In this document: positions 51,904-53,840 of the stretch, one piece after another | Layout: the number at the start of each line of letters is the position of its first letter | Position numbering within the stretch: position 1 is the stretch's first letter | Origin: Fragilaria crotonensis | Taxonomy: Eukaryota > Bacillariophyta > Fragilariophyceae > Fragilariales > Fragilariaceae | DNA length: 53,840 bases | Assembly: GCA_022925895.1 (NCBI GenBank) | Contig: JAKSYS010000423.1 | Location: 1 to 53,840, forward strand | Reading direction: 5' to 3' | Notes under the pieces: model-generated | The model's input: the letters and a program-made list of their open reading frames with translations, nothing else | What the model was told of the DNA's origin: nothing | Database searches by the model: none | Position numbers and translations under genes: made by a program

Positions 51904-53840
51904 ATGTCAACAGCCCAAGTATCGCCATCGGCTGGCAACAAGATTAAACAATCCGGCAAAGCAATCGTTACGCCATCTGATGATACTTTGTACAAACGCA
52001 TGACAGCGGAACGCGGTGTTGTCGACGAACTCTTGCTCGTGTGTGGCGTCATTGGAACCACCAACACCGACGGAGATGAGTTGGTTCCCGTTACCGACTG
52101 TCTTAATTGGTTGCAGGATCTCAACGCCTTGCGACGAGACGATGATACATTTCGGCCAGTTTCGTTGTTGCTTGGCAAATGGAAGGTTGTACAACAAAAG
52201 TTGTTACCACTGGTCATGACGTGCCGATATGATACTCCCATGATCTTGACTATTGTCAAGATCTTGGTTAACTGACAAAGCCCCGGGACGGCCAAAGGCT
52301 GGACGCTTTGCAATTGATACAAAGAAGTATAGTGAAGAGTACGTGCAATCGTCACAATAGAACTGCTATTCAGCATCTTTCTAACCCGAGTGTTCTTTTT
52401 CAAATAGAACGATTAAGGAACAAATCAAACTCAGAGAAGAATGCCTTGGCGCAAAGCGAAATGTTGATGGAGTTCAAACGCGCAATGACACACCATCCAT
52501 CGCATTCCGGTGGCAAGGTGGAGGACTATTCTCCGTTTTTGTTTCACTGCTGGCGGAGCCAATCTCAAGACTGGTTCCGCTCGCAGCGACATGGATCATT
52601 TGACAATTGAACTAGTTCTGCATCTCTTTCGCAATCTTCTGACTGCAGAACCTCTTATCAAAAATTCGGCTGATGTATCAAACCAGCTCACAACTGCACC
52701 AGGAACTCGTGTGTTTGTTTGAGAGTGAGCTGGTGCTCAAATTCTATTGGTCGTTGCTCAAGACATGGAATCACGTGAGAATCAAATTACAATCTTCTCA
52801 TGATGGAATTGTTGAACCTGCTCCTCAAGTCGCAAGATCCCACCGCAGTGGCGAGGTCAATTAAAATTCAACCTTTCGTAGGTGGCAAGAACAAACCAGA
52901 AACAACTTCCTTACTACGAGACAGTCTCGCCAAAGAAAGACAGAAAATTCGCGCTATCGCCACATCCTCGCGCCATTCCAACTTTGGCGGGACGCTCGTA
53001 GTTCGAAAGCCCGACGGAAAACGGCAGTACCTGTCCGCGGCCCTCCTGGAGTCGTCGAACCACCAGGTGCCAGAAACGTCGCAATCGAAAACGGGAAGCC
53101 TTTGTGGGGGCCGGGCGCACCATGGTCTCACACACGGGGTGTCCATGCCCCCAGTCCCTCGGCCCTGAAGGCCCAACAAACGATTCATTCGTTTTGTGAA
53201 CGATTTACAGAGAATTGCTATGGGCCACTAATGAAGTCTATTAAAAACGGAATTTCGTCGCGATTCCGTGCGTTTGGAAGATGGTGACACCGTTGTCTTT
53301 TCGCATCGTTTGGTTCTTTGCGCAATGGTGGAGAATTTGTCGAAAGGAAGGACTGGGGCACTTGATTTTACTATGGATGTCTTCTCCTTCAAATTGGTCT
53401 TGGAGCCATGGACAACTATCTGCAGCAGAAGAAGTACCCGCAGTTGGCACAAACCACTGCGTTGTACAGTGAAATGATGCACTTGCTTTATGTAATGTAC
53501 TCCTCGAAGGATTCGACTGAAAACATGATGGCTCTGGGTCTCATGGACACCTTATTCTACGGAAATGAGCCTTTGGATCGGCTGCCAGCTCCTCTCCGGA
53601 TGGACTCCTGGAACGTCGACACGCGAGTATCTTTGCGACTTGGCTGAAGTTGTTCACATGACGTTAAAGCTCCTCGAGACCAACGCGACTGCGTGTCTCA
53701 GGACGAGGATCACGACGAGCACACTTCCAAGAAGGAGAAGAAGGATGCGAAGAAGAGGATGCCATCGCAAGCATGAAGGCGAACGCTGCTGAATTCGATG
53801 TCAACTCATACCTTCTCCGCAAACTTATTTCGAACCAGAC
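51904..53840 (+). pseudogene. Timeless/Tof1/Swi1 replication fork protection protein, frameshifted, 3' end outside window
   Basis: Timeless-type protein that stabilises paused replication forks and aids the S-phase checkpoint. The first frame (51904-52275) gives VPVTDCLNWLQDLNALRRDD, then RPVSLLLGKWKVVQQKLLPL and TCRYDTPMILTIVKIL. Later blocks are spread over all three frames: NALAQSEMLMEFKRAMTHHP, KTGSARSDMDHLTIELVLHL, FRNLLTAEPL, SSRHSNFGGTLVVRKPDGKR, ALKAQQTIHSFCERF, MDNYLQQKKYPQLAQTTALY and LFYGNEPLDRLPA. A plausible intron is GTACGT...AAATAG at 52339-52407. At least seven frame changes are required, some next to homopolymers (for example GG near 52266). Either a pseudogene or error-ridden sequence. 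Confidence 0.82.

Noticed and set aside
1-53840. Uniformly error-prone sequence as the cause of all frameshifts
   Set aside because: Not excluded for single breaks (SDHAF2, RAD18), but frames of 1450, about 1070, 775, 589, 554 and 529 codons without a break are not compatible with a uniform rate that gives several breaks per kb elsewhere.
1-53840. tRNA or rRNA genes
   Set aside because: Scanning by eye for B-box-like GGTTCGANTCC and for conserved rRNA blocks gave no convincing match on either strand; a covariance-model scan would be needed to exclude a diverged tRNA.

Overview
The window is eukaryotic nuclear DNA, most likely from a diatom or a close stramenopile relative. The clues are sparse genes, short introns (76, 81, 90 and 119 bp where boundaries can be placed), a signal-plus-transit-type leader on a parvulin resembling the heterokont plastid-targeting motif, and Copia elements of a kind I associate with diatom CoDi elements. 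No prokaryotic gene organisation is present. The species assignment is inference.

Layout. 1-5 kb: a decayed MFS transporter, two small terminal-inverted-repeat (TIR) elements and an unrecognised two-part gene. 6.4-14.75 kb: an island of four DNA transposons lying nearly end to end: a pogo-like element, a Tc1/mariner-IS630-like element with a 1075-codon transposase frame, a short element with the same TIR type, and a non-autonomous relative of the piggyBac element found at 48-51 kb. 15-26 kb: a multi-PAS protein, a Na+/H+ exchanger, a plastid-type parvulin, a RAD18-like E3 ligase, a broken cytosine-deaminase-type amidohydrolase and a frameshifted SDHAF2-like gene. 26.2-32.3 kb: a Copia element with identical LTRs but a ruined interior. 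32.5-39.3 kb: RRP15-like, a zinc-ribbon hypothetical, a three-exon long-chain acyl-CoA synthetase and a cereblon homologue. 40.1-47.2 kb: a young Copia element with a perfect 5-bp target duplication. 47.2-53.8 kb: a broken EEF1A-methyltransferase-like gene, a piggyBac element with intact transposase, and a frameshifted Timeless/Tof1 gene running off the right edge.

Two themes stand out. First, transposon families: shared ends tie short non-autonomous copies to the autonomous-looking elements in the same window, and the piggyBac-type elements are bordered by CTAG rather than TTAA. Second, gene decay is patchy: the exchanger, PAS, parvulin, RRP15, acyl-CoA synthetase and cereblon genes are open, while the MFS, deaminase, methyltransferase and Timeless genes carry several frameshifts each and RAD18 and SDHAF2 one each. 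Long intact transposase frames (775, about 1070 and 1450 codons) argue against uniformly poor sequence. Loss of redundant copies in a duplicated or hybrid genome would explain this, but read-level checking is needed.
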